A stretch of 64,000 nt of DNA from Aestuariivivens sediminis (GCF_022662105.1 NZ_JAKMCP010000005.1:159210-223209), one strand, 5' to 3'. Positions 35,443-45,541 are shown, numbered from the stretch's first letter. Translations and numbers: made by a program. The notes: a model not told the origin generated them from the sequence alone.

Positions 35443-38283
35443 TCAAGTTTCTAAATTTAATTCTTTTTTTAAAAACTTAGCTGTGTAACTTCTTTTATGA
35501 TTTATAATGTCTTCAGGTGTGCCTTCAACCACTATTTGCCCACCTCCTTTACCACCTTCGTATCCAATATCGATGATATGATCAACGGTTTTAATGACAT
35601 CTAAGTTGTGCTCTATGATCAGTACCGTATTTCCTTTATTTACCAATTTATTAAGTACTAACATAAGTACCCGTATGTCTTCAAAATGTAACCCTGTGGT
35701 TGGTTCATCTAAAATATAAAAGGTATTTCCTGTATCTCTTTTACTCAATTCGGCAGCCAATTTAATCCGCTGTGCTTCTCCACCGGAAAGTGTGGTGCTT
35801 TGCTGTCCCAAAGTAATGTAACCCAAACCTACATCTTTAATAGTCTTTAGTTTTTTATAAATTTTAGGGATATGTTCAAAAAAACCTACAGCCTCAATGA
35901 TGGTCATGTCCAATACATCGCTTATCGATTTTCCTTTGTATCTGATTTCTAGAGTTTCCCTATTAAAACGTTTACCTTGACAGGTTTCACATTCTACATA
36001 AACATCTGGTAAAAAGTTCATTTCTATAACACGCAAACCACCACCCTTGCAGGTTTCACATCTACCACCGGTAACATTAAAACTAAATCGCCCGGCTTTA
36101 TAGCCGCGTATCATGGATTCAGGAATTTTAGCGTACAGTGCTCTTATCTCACTGAATACACCGGTATAAGTTGCCGGGTTGCTTCGAGGCGTTCGTCCTA
36201 TTGGGGACTGGTTGATATCTATGACCTTGTCAATATGCTCTAAACCTTTTATACTTTTGTAAGGCATGGGTTTTTTAACCCCATTAAAGTAGTGCGCATT
36301 CAAGATGGGATAGAGGGTCTCATTAACGAGAGTGGATTTACCACTTCCTGAAACACCAGTAACCCCAATCATTTTTCCTAATGGAAATTTTACAGAGATA
36401 CTTTTTAGATTGTTGCCCGTACAGCCTTTTAATTCCAAAAACTTACCATTGCCTTCGCGTCTCTTTTTGGGAACATCGATTTGTTTATTGCCATTGAGGT
36501 AATTGGCAGTAAGGGTATTATGGGATTTTAATTCATCAGGATTCCCGATACTGATAATTTCTCCACCATGTCTACCGGCTTTGGGGCCAATATCAATCAC
36601 ATAATCGGCACGTTCAATCATGTCTTTATCGTGTTCAACAACGATTATGGAATTTCCAATATCTCTTAATGATATTAAGGAGTTTATTAATTTTTCATTA
36701 TCCCGTTGATGCAATCCTATACTGGGTTCATCTAATATATATAATACCCCCACGAGTTGTGATCCAATTTGTGTGGCCAATCGAATGCGCTGTGCTTCTC
36801 CACCTGAAAGCGATTTTGAACTTCGGTTTAAGGATAGGTAATCCAGACCTACATCGAGTAAAAATTGTAATCTGGAATTTATCTCTTTTAATAGTTCCTC
36901 GGCAATCTTAAATTGCTTTTCCGAAAGATGGTTCTTTAAATTTTTAAACCATATTGCTAATTCGGCGATGTCAGTATGTGTAAGTTCAGCGATATTTTTT
37001 TCATTAATCTTGAAAAAAAGAGATTCCTTTTTCAGCCTTGAGCCCTCACAAACCGGGCAAGTGATTTTATCCATGTATTCCTTTGCCCATCGTTTTATAG
37101 ATTTAGATTCAGCCGTTTTAAATTGGTTTTCAATGAAATTCGCAACACCTTCAAAATCAATATTGTAATTTCTTGTTACCCCCAGAGTCTTACTTTCTAC
37201 CGAAAATTTTTCATGACCACCATACATGATCATTTGTTTGGCTTCTTCAGGAATGGATTTCCATGGATCAGCTAAATTGAAGTTGAACCGTTGTGCTATA
37301 GTGTTAAATTGTTTAAAAATCCAACTATTCTTTTCCGGACCATGAGGTGCCAAAGCACCATTTTTTATGGAGAGTAACTCATCAGGTATTATTTTTTTTT
37401 CATTTATCTGGTAGAGTTCACCAATCCCATTACAATGGCTACAAGCCCCTTTTGGAGAATTGAAGGAAAAATTATTGGGTTCGGGATTAGGATATGAAAT
37501 TCCCGAGCTTGGACACATTAGACTTCTGCTAAAATAACGTAATTCATTGGTGTCTTGATCCATCACTAAAAGTACATCATTGCCATGATACATAGCCGTA
37601 TCAATGCTTTCTTTGAGTCTTTTATCTATGTCTGATGAACCATCAATTTTTAACCTGTCAATAACGATTTCAATATCATGAGACTTATAACGATCTAAAC
37701 GCATCCCCTTTACAATATCGCGAATGTCACCATCTATTCTAACCTTTACAAATCCCTGCTTACCAATTTGTTCAAAAAGTTCCCGGTAATGTCCTTTTCG
37801 AGATTGAACTACAGGTGAGAGGATGTTGATGCGCTTACCATTAAAATTTTCAAGAATAAGATGTTTAATTTGATCATCACTGTAACTTACCATTTTTTCA
37901 CCTGTTTTGTAACTATAGGCCTCGCTGGCCCTTGCAAAAAGTAAGCGAAGGAAATCGTAAATTTCTGTTATGGTGCCTACTGTAGATCTTGGCGATTTAC
38001 TGGTTGTTTTTTGCTCTATGGCGATTACCGGAGATAGCCCGTCAATCTTGTCAACATCCGGTCGTTCCAATCCACCAAGGAATTGTCTGGCGTAGGCAGA
38101 AAATGTTTCAATATATCGTCGTTGTCCTTCAGCATATATAGTGTCGAAAGCCAATGAGGATTTACCACTTCCAGATAACCCGGTTATAACCACCAGTTTT
38201 TCTCTAGGAATGGAAACATCAATATTCTTCAGGTTATGTACCCGTGCTCCTTTAACTTCAATATATTCGTCAAATTGCCCCAT
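35443..38283 (-). CDS. uvrA: Excinuclease ABC subunit A
   Basis: The 946-residue protein is a full-length UvrA with two ABC ATPase modules. The first has Walker A GLSGSGKSSLAF near residue 30 and signature LSGGEAQRIRLATQ. The second has GVSGSGKSTLVNE near 645 and LSGGEAQRIKLAAELSKR. Zinc-binding cysteines appear as CSHCNGIGE, CPVCEGSRLK and CETCKGGG...CETCQGKRFN. UvrA dimers with UvrB find bulky DNA lesions in nucleotide excision repair. UvrB and UvrC are not nearby. A -7-like element (38305-38298) precedes the ATG at 38283. Whether flavobacterial SOS control applies is not visible: no LexA-like box was found. Confidence 0.97.
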   Translation of the reverse strand: MGQFDEYIEVKGARVHNLKNIDVSIPREKLVVITGLSGSGKSSLAFDTIYAEGQRRYIETFSAYARQFLGGLERPDVDKIDGLSPVIAIEQKTTSKSPRSTVGTITEIYDFLRLLFARASEAYSYKTGEKMVSYSDDQIKHLILENFNGKRINILSPVVQSRKGHYRELFEQIGKQGFVKVRIDGDIRDIVKGMRLDRYKSHDIEIVIDRLKIDGSSDIDKRLKESIDTAMYHGNDVLLVMDQDTNELRYFSRSLMCPSSGISYPNPEPNNFSFNSPKGACSHCNGIGELYQINEKKIIPDELLSIKNGALAPHGPEKNSWIFKQFNTIAQRFNFNLADPWKSIPEEAKQMIMYGGHEKFSVESKTLGVTRNYNIDFEGVANFIENQFKTAESKSIKRWAKEYMDKITCPVCEGSRLKKESLFFKINEKNIAELTHTDIAELAIWFKNLKNHLSEKQFKIAEELLKEINSRLQFLLDVGLDYLSLNRSSKSLSGGEAQRIRLATQIGSQLVGVLYILDEPSIGLHQRDNEKLINSLISLRDIGNSIIVVEHDKDMIERADYVIDIGPKAGRHGGEIISIGNPDELKSHNTLTANYLNGNKQIDVPKKRREGNGKFLELKGCTGNNLKSISVKFPLGKMIGVTGVSGSGKSTLVNETLYPILNAHYFNGVKKPMPYKSIKGLEHIDKVIDINQSPIGRTPRSNPATYTGVFSEIRALYAKIPESMIRGYKAGRFSFNVTGGRCETCKGGGLRVIEMNFLPDVYVECETCQGKRFNRETLEIRYKGKSISDVLDMTIIEAVGFFEHIPKIYKKLKTIKDVGLGYITLGQQSTTLSGGEAQRIKLAAELSKRDTGNTFYILDEPTTGLHFEDIRVLMLVLNKLVNKGNTVLIIEHNLDVIKTVDHIIDIGYEGGKGGGQIVVEGTPEDIINHKRSYTAKFLKKELNLET

Positions 38284-38297
38284 AAATTACAAAAGTG

Positions 38298-38305
38298 CAA
38301 AGGTA
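38298..38305 (-). promoter_or_regulatory. -7 element of the uvrA promoter
   Basis: TACCTTTG on the minus strand (38305-38298) fits TAnnTTTG exactly and lies 14 bases before the uvrA ATG. A TTG about 24 bases upstream of it is slightly beyond the usual 17-23 spacing, so only the -7 element is called. Confidence 0.4.
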
Positions 38306-38504
38306 CAATTTTCGACGTTAATTTTCATTCAAGATTGAATAGCTATATTTGATTATAAATCACTTAATAACATGAGTTGTACAGGGGCCTGGAGACAATT
38401 GTAATACAGGTCATTTTTAATAAAGTTTTGTATCATTGTATAGATTTAGCCATTTCAAATTAGAATACTTAAAAAAACGTAATGTCAAATGATAAAAATA
38501 AACC

Positions 38505-39029
38505 ATGAAATTATTAGGTATAAGTTCTAGAATTGATCACCCGGAATATGGTAAAGGGGTAGTTACAAATGTCACATCGCAACATTATTGGGTAACGTTT
38601 ATAGACCATGGGTTAGAAACTATAGACATAGATAGTGATTTTGAAATTATTGAAGCTGCCGATGGTGATGTAGATACGGTAAGTTTCTTTGATGTAGAAA
38701 GTAGTCTTGTAAAGATTCTAAAAAAATGGAGCGATGTTAGTGAGATCGTTCCCATCGCTGATAAATGGAAAGGTGGTACCTTGATATTACAACCAGCCGA
38801 TATGTCCTTGCAGAGTAAAGAAATCCCTATAAACACGTTTTTTCATAAAATAACCATGGTTAGGGATAGATTGCGTGTCATGGAGCAACGCATAAACTCA
38901 AGTGATTTAGACGAACAGGGCAAGATAGATTTGCAGCAGTATATTACGAGAATATATGGCAGTTTAACGACGTTTAATGTATTATTTAAATCGAAATCTC
39001 ATCAATTCGTAGGGCAGAGGGGATCTTAA
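38505..39029 (+). CDS. Conserved hypothetical protein
   Basis: The 174-residue cytosolic protein begins with a small beta-rich domain, SRIDHPEYGKGVVTNVTSQHYWVTFIDHGLETI, of the kind that in other proteins forms an SH3-like or tudor-like barrel (pattern G-K-G-x-V...V-x-F-x-D-G). A helical C-terminal half (KITMVRDRLRVMEQRINSSD) ends the chain. I do not recognise the family, but similar proteins occur in flavobacteria. It is a single-gene unit in the gap after uvrA, on the opposite strand, and convergent with the next gene. Confidence 0.72.
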   Translation: MKLLGISSRIDHPEYGKGVVTNVTSQHYWVTFIDHGLETIDIDSDFEIIEAADGDVDTVSFFDVESSLVKILKKWSDVSEIVPIADKWKGGTLILQPADMSLQSKEIPINTFFHKITMVRDRLRVMEQRINSSDLDEQGKIDLQQYITRIYGSLTTFNVLFKSKSHQFVGQRGS

Positions 39030-39102
39030 AATCAACGTTTAGACCTTAGTTATGTCGTTTTATTGTTAACCGTAATCTATGTGCACTTCTGTGATTAACG
39101 AC

Positions 39103-39816
39103 TCATCTTGAGGTTTTAATATCATCTATTTCAAAACCAAAAAATAAGAGTTTGTGGAATGTTGGAAGTTGGGCACCACTATTGGTTATGGTCCAATCAC
39201 TCCATGATGCCTCCAAACCATCAATAGGTAATAGGGACGTCCACATTTTAAAGGCTATCGGCTTATTATTATCATCCAGTAACCATAAATACGAATCTCC
39301 GGGAGTAGACCCTCCTTTGGTGAAAGTGACAAGAAGTGCATCTGTGTTATTATATGGTACCAGTTGGCGTTTTACGCCATCCTCAAAAATTTTATAGGGG
39401 GCGATAAGCCAAAATGAGTCGTTGTTAAAATAATTAATCGCTTTAGCTATAAGTTCATTTGCCATTTCTCCATCTTTAATGAACCCATGAACATAGGCTT
39501 TATGTTTATCGGGATTATTAAAGTTCAGATTTACCCTAAAATCTTCCCACAGAACATCACAATTTTGTTTGCCTTTATGCCATTCGTAATGCCGACGATT
39601 ATTAAATGTCCATTCTAAATATGTCGTTTTTTCAAAAGCCTCATGGTTTAAGGATTCAAGTATTTTATGGGCAAGGTCGTCAGCTCGTTGACCCGAATAC
39701 CCTTGCGGGAGAGGTTCATTGTATTTAAAATATAAAAAACAGTAAAGTAATATACTGGGCAATGTTAAGAATACAATCACACCAACTACTATTTTTGTTA
39801 TTTTTTTAAACGTCAT
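39103..39816 (-). CDS. Membrane-anchored protein of unknown function
   Basis: The 237-residue protein has one N-terminal transmembrane helix (about 8-29, IVVGVIVFLTLPSILLYCFLY). The rest is a soluble domain rich in tryptophans and aromatic residues (YLEWTFNNRRHYEWHKGKQN, LWEDFRVNLNF, DSYLWLLDDNNKPIAFKMW). The paired strands of the last part suggest a beta-rich fold like lipid- or ligand-binding domains. No known motif is seen. It likely faces the periplasm. It is a minus-strand single gene with an 83-base gap from the gamma-glutamyltransferase gene upstream of it. Confidence 0.68.
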   Translation of the reverse strand: MTFKKITKIVVGVIVFLTLPSILLYCFLYFKYNEPLPQGYSGQRADDLAHKILESLNHEAFEKTTYLEWTFNNRRHYEWHKGKQNCDVLWEDFRVNLNFNNPDKHKAYVHGFIKDGEMANELIAKAINYFNNDSFWLIAPYKIFEDGVKRQLVPYNNTDALLVTFTKGGSTPGDSYLWLLDDNNKPIAFKMWTSLLPIDGLEASWSDWTITNSGAQLPTFHKLLFFGFEIDDIKTSR

Positions 39817-39899
39817 TTTTTACCTCCAATTTAGGTTTTAACCTTTTACTTAATTTATGCTAAAGTATTAATTGTGTATGATGTAAAGAAAGAAAAATG

Positions 39900-41609
39900 C
39901 TAAAAACCGACTGCTGTATCATCCCCTCGACGATCTGCACCACCCTCTAACTTTTTATCCTTTAAAACAAGTATTCCATCGACTTTACCTAATACTGGAG
40001 CGTCCTCCTCGTTGATTAAGTACCCTAAATTTTCGAGATCAGTTTTAAGTTGTTTATCAAAAGAATTTGGCTCCATCATAAGTTCATCCGGTAACCATTG
40101 GTGATGAAATCGAGGTGCATCCACGGCGTCCTGCATGGTCATTTTAAACTCATGAATATTTAAAATAGTTTGTAATACCGAAGTGATTATTGTAGACCCG
40201 CCAGGCGTGCCTACAGACAGGTACAGTTCACCATTTTTTTCGACTATAGTAGGAGTCATAGAACTGAGCATTCGCTTTTCAGGGGCTATACTATTAGCCT
40301 CTGCTCCAATTAGGCCAAACATATTTGGTAAGCCGGGTTTACTGCTAAAATCATCCATTTCGTTGTTAAGGAAAAAGCCGAGCTCTGAACAATAGAGCTT
40401 CGAACCATAAGCGCCATTAAGTGTTGTTGTTGCTGATATGGCATTGCCATACTGGTCGACGATAGAATAATGGGTGGTTTCGCTACTTTCAACTATTTCT
40501 ACATTTCCATGGGTTATTGTGCTCGATTTTGTTGCTCTTTTAAATGAAAAGTTTGCCATGCGCTCATTTAAATACATAGAATCTATTAATTTGGATATTG
40601 GGATGTCAACAAAATCAGGATCTCCCAAATAATAACTTCTATCGGCATAGGCCCTCCGCTCGGCCTCAGTAATAACCTGTATGGTTTTCTTGGCATTATG
40701 TCCGAATTCATGAATATCAAAAGGTTCAATCATTTTCATGATTTGCGCTAAGCAAACTCCGCCACTTGCCGGAGGTGACATTGAGATTATTTTTAAATCA
40801 TCATAAGTAAAGGTCACAGGAGTACGCCATTTGGCTTCATATTTCTCAAGATCCTCTTTTGTAATAATTCCTCCATTATCTTGAATAAAGTTAACCAAAA
40901 CATCGGCTGTTTTACCCTTGTAAAAACCATCTTTACCATGTGTCATTATCTCTTCTAAAGTTTTCGCTAATGCTAAGTACTTTATGGTATCGTTCGCTTT
41001 CCAGGATTTATCAAAAGGAATGGAATCTTTATTAGCCCTTGGAAATAACGGTTGGTATTTCCGGAGTCTGGTTTCTTGTTTTTGTGTGACAACAACACCT
41101 TTACGAGCTAATGCTATCACTGGTTTAAGTAGAGAATCCATGGGGAATGTTCCAAACTTTTCATGAACAGCAAATATACCTGCAACCGTCCCAGGAACTC
41201 CAACGGCCAAGGCTCCCAACGTACTTTTTTCCGGGATGATATTGCCAACAGAATCTAAATACATGTCTTTAGTAGCTGCAAGTGGAGCCTTTTCTCTATA
41301 ATCAATGGCTCCAATACCACCATCATTGGTTCGGTAAACCATAAATCCACCTCCTCCTAGATTTCCTGCAAAAGGGTATGCAACCGCCAATGCCATTTCA
41401 GTAGCTATCATGGCATCGAAGGCATTGCCTCCTTTTGCAAGGATATCACTGCCAATTTTTGAGGCTTCCTTTCGGGCAGATACCACCATAGCATGGCTTG
41501 TTATAACTCCTCTTTTTGAAGGTTTTGTTATGGTGTGTTTACCCGATTCTTTGCATGAAAGGCTAATTAAAACAATCAGTATTATATATACAATTTTAGT
41601 TAAATTCAT
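39900..41609 (-). CDS. ggt: Gamma-glutamyltransferase (lipoprotein precursor)
   Basis: The 569-residue precursor has a lipoprotein signal with lipobox LISLSC (Cys about 19). It is self-cleaved before the catalytic threonine T378 in SETTHYSIVDQYGNA, which becomes the N-terminus of the small subunit. Other motifs are LGGGGFMVYR, DYREKAPLAA and VGTPGGSTIITSVLQ. The enzyme removes gamma-glutamyl groups from glutathione and related peptides in the periplasm. Since this organism has bshA, gamma-glutamyl compounds may be imported from outside. The gene overlaps acpH by 4 bases (ATGA), so the two are translationally coupled. Confidence 0.93.
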   Translation of the reverse strand: MNLTKIVYIILIVLISLSCKESGKHTITKPSKRGVITSHAMVVSARKEASKIGSDILAKGGNAFDAMIATEMALAVAYPFAGNLGGGGFMVYRTNDGGIGAIDYREKAPLAATKDMYLDSVGNIIPEKSTLGALAVGVPGTVAGIFAVHEKFGTFPMDSLLKPVIALARKGVVVTQKQETRLRKYQPLFPRANKDSIPFDKSWKANDTIKYLALAKTLEEIMTHGKDGFYKGKTADVLVNFIQDNGGIITKEDLEKYEAKWRTPVTFTYDDLKIISMSPPASGGVCLAQIMKMIEPFDIHEFGHNAKKTIQVITEAERRAYADRSYYLGDPDFVDIPISKLIDSMYLNERMANFSFKRATKSSTITHGNVEIVESSETTHYSIVDQYGNAISATTTLNGAYGSKLYCSELGFFLNNEMDDFSSKPGLPNMFGLIGAEANSIAPEKRMLSSMTPTIVEKNGELYLSVGTPGGSTIITSVLQTILNIHEFKMTMQDAVDAPRFHHQWLPDELMMEPNSFDKQLKTDLENLGYLINEEDAPVLGKVDGILVLKDKKLEGGADRRGDDTAVGF

Positions 41610-42208
41610 TGTGCTATCCTTAGAGTGAGTTCCTTTAGTTTACGGTTTGAAAATAAGATAAGATCATTAAAGAAGAACAAAAACTCTTTTTCAAAGAGGG
41701 TGTAAAATTCTTCCAATTCTGTAATGGCTTCATTCATGCCAGAGCGATTCATTGTTCTTCTGTTCATGCCATCCAGGACTCTTGAAATACCTTTTATGGA
41801 TGCATAACTCAACAGCCAATTGTCTGCTATCAAGTACGGCATCATTTTTTTTGTACGAAGTGGTAAAATATTGTAATGGGCTTCAAGGGAATCATAAAAG
41901 TGCTGGACATAGATATTTAAGGGGATGGTACAGTATTTTTCCCAATTCTTTGCTAGAAAATGATCATAAAGAATATCGACAATTACACCCGAATAATGCC
42001 CGTATTTATCGTGTAACCGTTTGGTGCTCATTCTAACTGTTTCATGCGCATCGGTATACGTATCTATTTCACGATGTAACAAAATTCCGATTTGAATATC
42101 GTTTGGGTACTCTTTATAACTTTTCCCTTTAATACCATCGGCAATAAAGTTTCCTATGGTTACGAGATCGTTATCTCCAGAAAGGTAAATGTGTGCCAAA
42201 AAATTCAT
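41606..42208 (-). CDS. acpH: Acyl carrier protein phosphodiesterase
   Basis: The 200-residue protein starts MNFLAHIYLSGDNDLVTIGN and has FIADGIKG, GILLHREIDTYTDAH and VDILYDHFLAKNW. This is the histidine/aspartate-rich metal-binding pattern of AcpH. AcpH removes the 4'-phosphopantetheine group from holo-ACP, regenerating apo-ACP; its physiological role is subtle. Length matches the family (about 193 in E. coli). It is the first gene of a two-gene unit with ggt. Confidence 0.9.
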   Translation of the reverse strand: MNFLAHIYLSGDNDLVTIGNFIADGIKGKSYKEYPNDIQIGILLHREIDTYTDAHETVRMSTKRLHDKYGHYSGVIVDILYDHFLAKNWEKYCTIPLNIYVQHFYDSLEAHYNILPLRTKKMMPYLIADNWLLSYASIKGISRVLDGMNRRTMNRSGMNEAITELEEFYTLFEKEFLFFFNDLILFSNRKLKELTLRIAQ

Positions 42209-42352
42209 TCGTGTAATTTACAAATTAGGATTAAAGAATTCGTATTACCATGAAAAATTATTAAAATATCAGGTATTCTTTTAAGGAACACGAAAAGGCG
42301 GTTCAGGTTTTAAAAACATAGGCCAAACCGATAAAATACCATTTTCTAATTG

Positions 42353-42360
42353 TATATTTG
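42353..42360 (+). promoter_or_regulatory. -7 element of the glmM promoter
   Basis: TATATTTG fits TAnnTTTG exactly and lies 22 bases before the glmM ATG. No TTG is seen at the expected upstream distance, so only the -7 element is supported. Confidence 0.35.
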
Positions 42361-42382
42361 AACGCTAATTAAGAGCTATTTT

Positions 42383-43771
42383 ATGACACTTATTAAATCA
42401 ATTTCAGGGATTAGGGGAACCATTGGTGGTCATGTTGGAGATAATTTAACGCCAATTGATGCAGTCAAATTTGCAGCAGCTTATGGCACATGGATTAAAC
42501 AACAACGTCAGAAGGAAAATTATAAGGTTGTGGTTGGGCGTGACGCACGAATTTCCGGAAAAATGATTCAAAATTTAGTTATGAATACCTTAATTGGACA
42601 GGGGATTAATGTGGTTAATGTCGGTCTCTCGACAACACCAACTGTTGAAGTAGCTGTTCCAATGGAGCATGCCGATGGGGGAATCATACTCACCGCTAGT
42701 CATAACCCCAAACAGTGGAATGCACTTAAATTATTGAATGATAAAGGCGAGTTTCTGGATGGTGATGATGGTGCTAAAATTTTAGATATCGTTAAAGGTG
42801 ATACTATGGTGTTCGCAGATGTCGATAATTTAGGAAAAATAACCAAAAATGACGCCTATTTTGATTTACATATTATTGAGGTTTTGGATTTACCCCTGGT
42901 TAATGTAAAGTCAATTGAAGAATCTAAGTTTAAAGTTGTTGTGGATGGTGTAAATTCTTCCGGTGGAATAGCAATTCCATTATTATTGGAACGTCTGGGC
43001 GTACATGTGGTAAAATTATATTGTGAGCCTAATGGCCATTTTCCTCATAACCCGGAGCCACTAAAAGAACATTTAACGGATATTTCTAATAAAGTAGTAA
43101 AGGAACGAGCCGATTTTGGAATAGTAGTAGACCCAGATGTTGATCGGTTGGCCTTTATTGATGAAAATGGTGACATGTTCGGAGAAGAATACACCTTGGT
43201 CGCTTGTGCCGATTATGTATTGAGCAGAACTCCCGGAAATACAGTAAGTAATATGAGTTCGACAAGAGCCCTTCGAGATGTAACTGAAAAATATGGTGGA
43301 AAATATGAAGCCAGTGCTGTAGGAGAGGTTAATGTGGTTAAACTTATGAAGAAGAATAATGTTGTTATTGGAGGTGAGGGCAATGGTGGAATAATTTATC
43401 CAGAATTACATTATGGTAGAGATGCATTAGTTGGAGTAGCTCTGTTTTTAAGTTTGTTGGCAGACAAAAAAATGACTGTCAGTCAATTACGAAAAACTTA
43501 CCCTAGTTACTTTATGAGTAAAAAGAAAATTGAGCTCACACCGGATTTAGACGTTGATAAGGTTTTAAATGCCGTGGAAGAACACTATAGAAACGAAAAA
43601 TTGACCACGATTGATGGAGTTAAAATTGATTTTGCTGAAAGTTGGGTGCACCTGCGAAAAAGTAATACTGAACCTATCATTAGGGTTTACACTGAAGCCA
43701 AAACACAAGGTGAAGCGGATACTTTAGCCAAAAGGATTATTGCTGAGATTACGGAGATCGCCAAATTATAG
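42383..43771 (+). CDS. glmM: Phosphoglucosamine mutase
   Basis: The 462-residue enzyme is a phosphohexomutase. The phosphoserine loop TASHNP has S106 as the phosphoryl carrier, the metal-binding loop reads DPDVDRLAFID, the sugar-binding loop is GGEGNGGIIYP, and the phosphate-binding end is RKSNTEPIIRVYTEA. It interconverts glucosamine-6-phosphate and glucosamine-1-phosphate, supplying UDP-GlcNAc for peptidoglycan and LPS. It could also serve other sugars, since bacteroidotal GlmM-like proteins vary. It is a plus-strand single gene, convergent with the LpxL-like gene. Confidence 0.9.
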   Translation: MTLIKSISGIRGTIGGHVGDNLTPIDAVKFAAAYGTWIKQQRQKENYKVVVGRDARISGKMIQNLVMNTLIGQGINVVNVGLSTTPTVEVAVPMEHADGGIILTASHNPKQWNALKLLNDKGEFLDGDDGAKILDIVKGDTMVFADVDNLGKITKNDAYFDLHIIEVLDLPLVNVKSIEESKFKVVVDGVNSSGGIAIPLLLERLGVHVVKLYCEPNGHFPHNPEPLKEHLTDISNKVVKERADFGIVVDPDVDRLAFIDENGDMFGEEYTLVACADYVLSRTPGNTVSNMSSTRALRDVTEKYGGKYEASAVGEVNVVKLMKKNNVVIGGEGNGGIIYPELHYGRDALVGVALFLSLLADKKMTVSQLRKTYPSYFMSKKKIELTPDLDVDKVLNAVEEHYRNEKLTTIDGVKIDFAESWVHLRKSNTEPIIRVYTEAKTQGEADTLAKRIIAEITEIAKL

Positions 43772-43830
43772 TGTAACCAGTAGATATTGGAATTAAAAAC
43801 CGTGCCTTTTTATAAACTAATTTATAGCGT

Positions 43831-44712
43831 TCAACTTGGAATTTTTTTGCGGTGTTTCCATCGCTTGTGGGTCCAAAAGTAATATTCAGGAGCTTCGTAA
43901 ATTTGTTTTTCAACCTCCCTTAAAAACAAGTCTGTAAGTTCATAATCTTTATGAGTTTTTGGGTTTTCAGTAAGAGTAATAACTTCGGCTTCATAATAAC
44001 CGCGATTTATTTTTTTGACTTTTAAATACGCTATCGTCAAGTCCAGTTTTTTTGCCAATCGTTCTGCACCTGTAAAACAGGGAACTTTTACCCCCATAAA
44101 CTCTCCCCAATAGACATCATTACTTAATCTGGGAGATTGGTCACTTAAAAAGCCAATGACACTTTTAACACCTTTATTTTCGTTTTCATTTACAGTACTT
44201 ATGGTATCTTTTGTACTGATTAAAGTCGTATTAAATTTTGAGCGTATGTTTCTCACTAGTTTATCAAAATAGGCATTAGCCAATTTTTTGTAAACCCCAT
44301 ATCCTTTGTAATTGATATGGTTTTGTAATTCTATAGCCCATTCCCAGCTGGCATAATGACCGAACATCATAATGACACTTTTATTTAAGGACTCTAAGCG
44401 CTTTAATTCGGCTGTATTTACAATGTGAAATCGCTTTTTCATTTCATTTTTGGAAATACTCATCGTTTTAACCATTTCTAAAAACATATCACATAAATGT
44501 CTGTAAAATCGTTTTTCAATGGTCCTAATTTCCTTTTTGGTTTTATCGGGAAATACCAAGATTAAGTTATTGTGAACCACTTTTTTTCGATATCTAATGA
44601 TATAGTATATCAACAAATAAAAGGCATCTGACAGCAGGTACAATAGACTAAATGGAAGTATGGAAATGAGCCACAAAAGTGGATATACCAAAATATAAAT
44701 TAGAAATTGCAT
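43831..44712 (-). CDS. Lipid A biosynthesis acyltransferase (LpxL/HtrB family)
   Basis: The 293-residue protein has an N-terminal hydrophobic membrane-anchor segment (about 1-40) and the LpxL/LpxM catalytic pattern H-x4-E as H119 and E124 in FGHYASWEWA. Further family landmarks are FLSDQSPRL and FWTHKRWKHRKKIP, the latter near the C-terminus as usual. The family adds secondary acyl chains to lipid A using acyl-ACP at the inner membrane. Bacteroidota lipid A often has fewer acyl chains, so a single late acyltransferase is plausible. The gene is divergent from the rhomboid gene, with overlapping promoter region. Confidence 0.9.
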   Translation of the reverse strand: MQFLIYILVYPLLWLISILPFSLLYLLSDAFYLLIYYIIRYRKKVVHNNLILVFPDKTKKEIRTIEKRFYRHLCDMFLEMVKTMSISKNEMKKRFHIVNTAELKRLESLNKSVIMMFGHYASWEWAIELQNHINYKGYGVYKKLANAYFDKLVRNIRSKFNTTLISTKDTISTVNENENKGVKSVIGFLSDQSPRLSNDVYWGEFMGVKVPCFTGAERLAKKLDLTIAYLKVKKINRGYYEAEVITLTENPKTHKDYELTDLFLREVEKQIYEAPEYYFWTHKRWKHRKKIPS

Positions 44713-44736
44713 GAATTAGTTATAGATTTGTAGCCG

Positions 44737-44744
44737 CAAAGATA
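44737..44744 (-). promoter_or_regulatory. -7 element of the lpxL-like gene promoter
   Basis: TATCTTTG (minus strand, 44744-44737) matches TAnnTTTG and lies 24 bases before the ATG. On the plus strand TTTG, 17 bases, then TAATTTGA in the same 62-base gap could serve the divergent rhomboid gene, so the two promoters may overlap. Confidence 0.4.
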
Positions 44745-44773
44745 AATTAATTTGATTGTAAACGTTATAAGCT

Positions 44774-45424
44774 ATGGGCAATTTAGATCTTATTACCATT
44801 ATTATTATTGCAGCGAATGTTATTATATCCTATAAGGGCTTTGGTGATTTTGGTTTTTTTGAAAAATATAAATTCAATGTTGGTGCTGTTCGCAAAGGAG
44901 AACAAATCCGTTTGTTTAGTTCCGGTTTTTTACATGCGGACAATGCACACTTGTTTTTTAATATGTTTACCCTTTATTTTTTTGCTGATGTCGTTATAGG
45001 ATTACTGAATGTTTATAAATTTTTAATCATCTACCTGGGCAGTTTGCTGCTGGGAAATTTATTGTCATTATATTTTCATAAAAATGAATACTATTATAGT
45101 GCTGTCGGGGCAAGTGGTGCCGTAATGGGCATTGTGTATGCCGCCATACTACTTCAACCAGGAATGAATTTATATATATTCTTTATACCTATTCCAATTC
45201 CTGCTTACATTTTTGGTATTGGTTATCTTTTGTATGCCATTTATGGTATGAAGAACCGTTTAGGAAATATTGGTCATGATGCACATTTTGGTGGAGCTGT
45301 GGGGGGGTATGTTATTACCTTGATAATGGCACCATGGTTGTTCAAAACCAATTTACTTATGATTGTTCTCTTGGCGATTCCAATCCTTATTTTACTCGCT
45401 TTAAAAAAGGCCGGTAAAATATAA
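44774..45424 (+). CDS. Rhomboid family intramembrane serine protease
   Basis: The 216-residue protein has about six transmembrane helices. The catalytic dyad is S114 in VGASGAVMG and H171 in HDAHFGGAVGG, and the early loop NAHLFFNMF matches the rhomboid HxxxN motif. Rhomboids cut transmembrane helices of other membrane proteins inside the bilayer. The substrate here is unknown. It is a single gene divergent from lpxL-like, upstream of lon. Confidence 0.9.
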   Translation: MGNLDLITIIIIAANVIISYKGFGDFGFFEKYKFNVGAVRKGEQIRLFSSGFLHADNAHLFFNMFTLYFFADVVIGLLNVYKFLIIYLGSLLLGNLLSLYFHKNEYYYSAVGASGAVMGIVYAAILLQPGMNLYIFFIPIPIPAYIFGIGYLLYAIYGMKNRLGNIGHDAHFGGAVGGYVITLIMAPWLFKTNLLMIVLLAIPILILLALKKAGKI

Positions 45425-45512
45425 ATGATAAAAAGACAAAATGGTTTTCTATTAGAATGGCATAGCTATTGAATTTATATCATAGTTCAACAGTGCTGTT
45501 TTTATTTAAATA

Positions 45513-45541
45513 TTTGAAAATCAGCATTTTAGTTATATTTA
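45513..45541 (+). promoter_or_regulatory. Predicted promoter of lon
   Basis: TTTG (45513-45516), 17 bases, then TATATTTA (45534-45541) matches the Bacteroidota consensus with one mismatch at the last base. It would start a transcript near 45548, leaving a leader of about 50 bases before the lon ATG. No heat-shock operator was recognised. Confidence 0.5.
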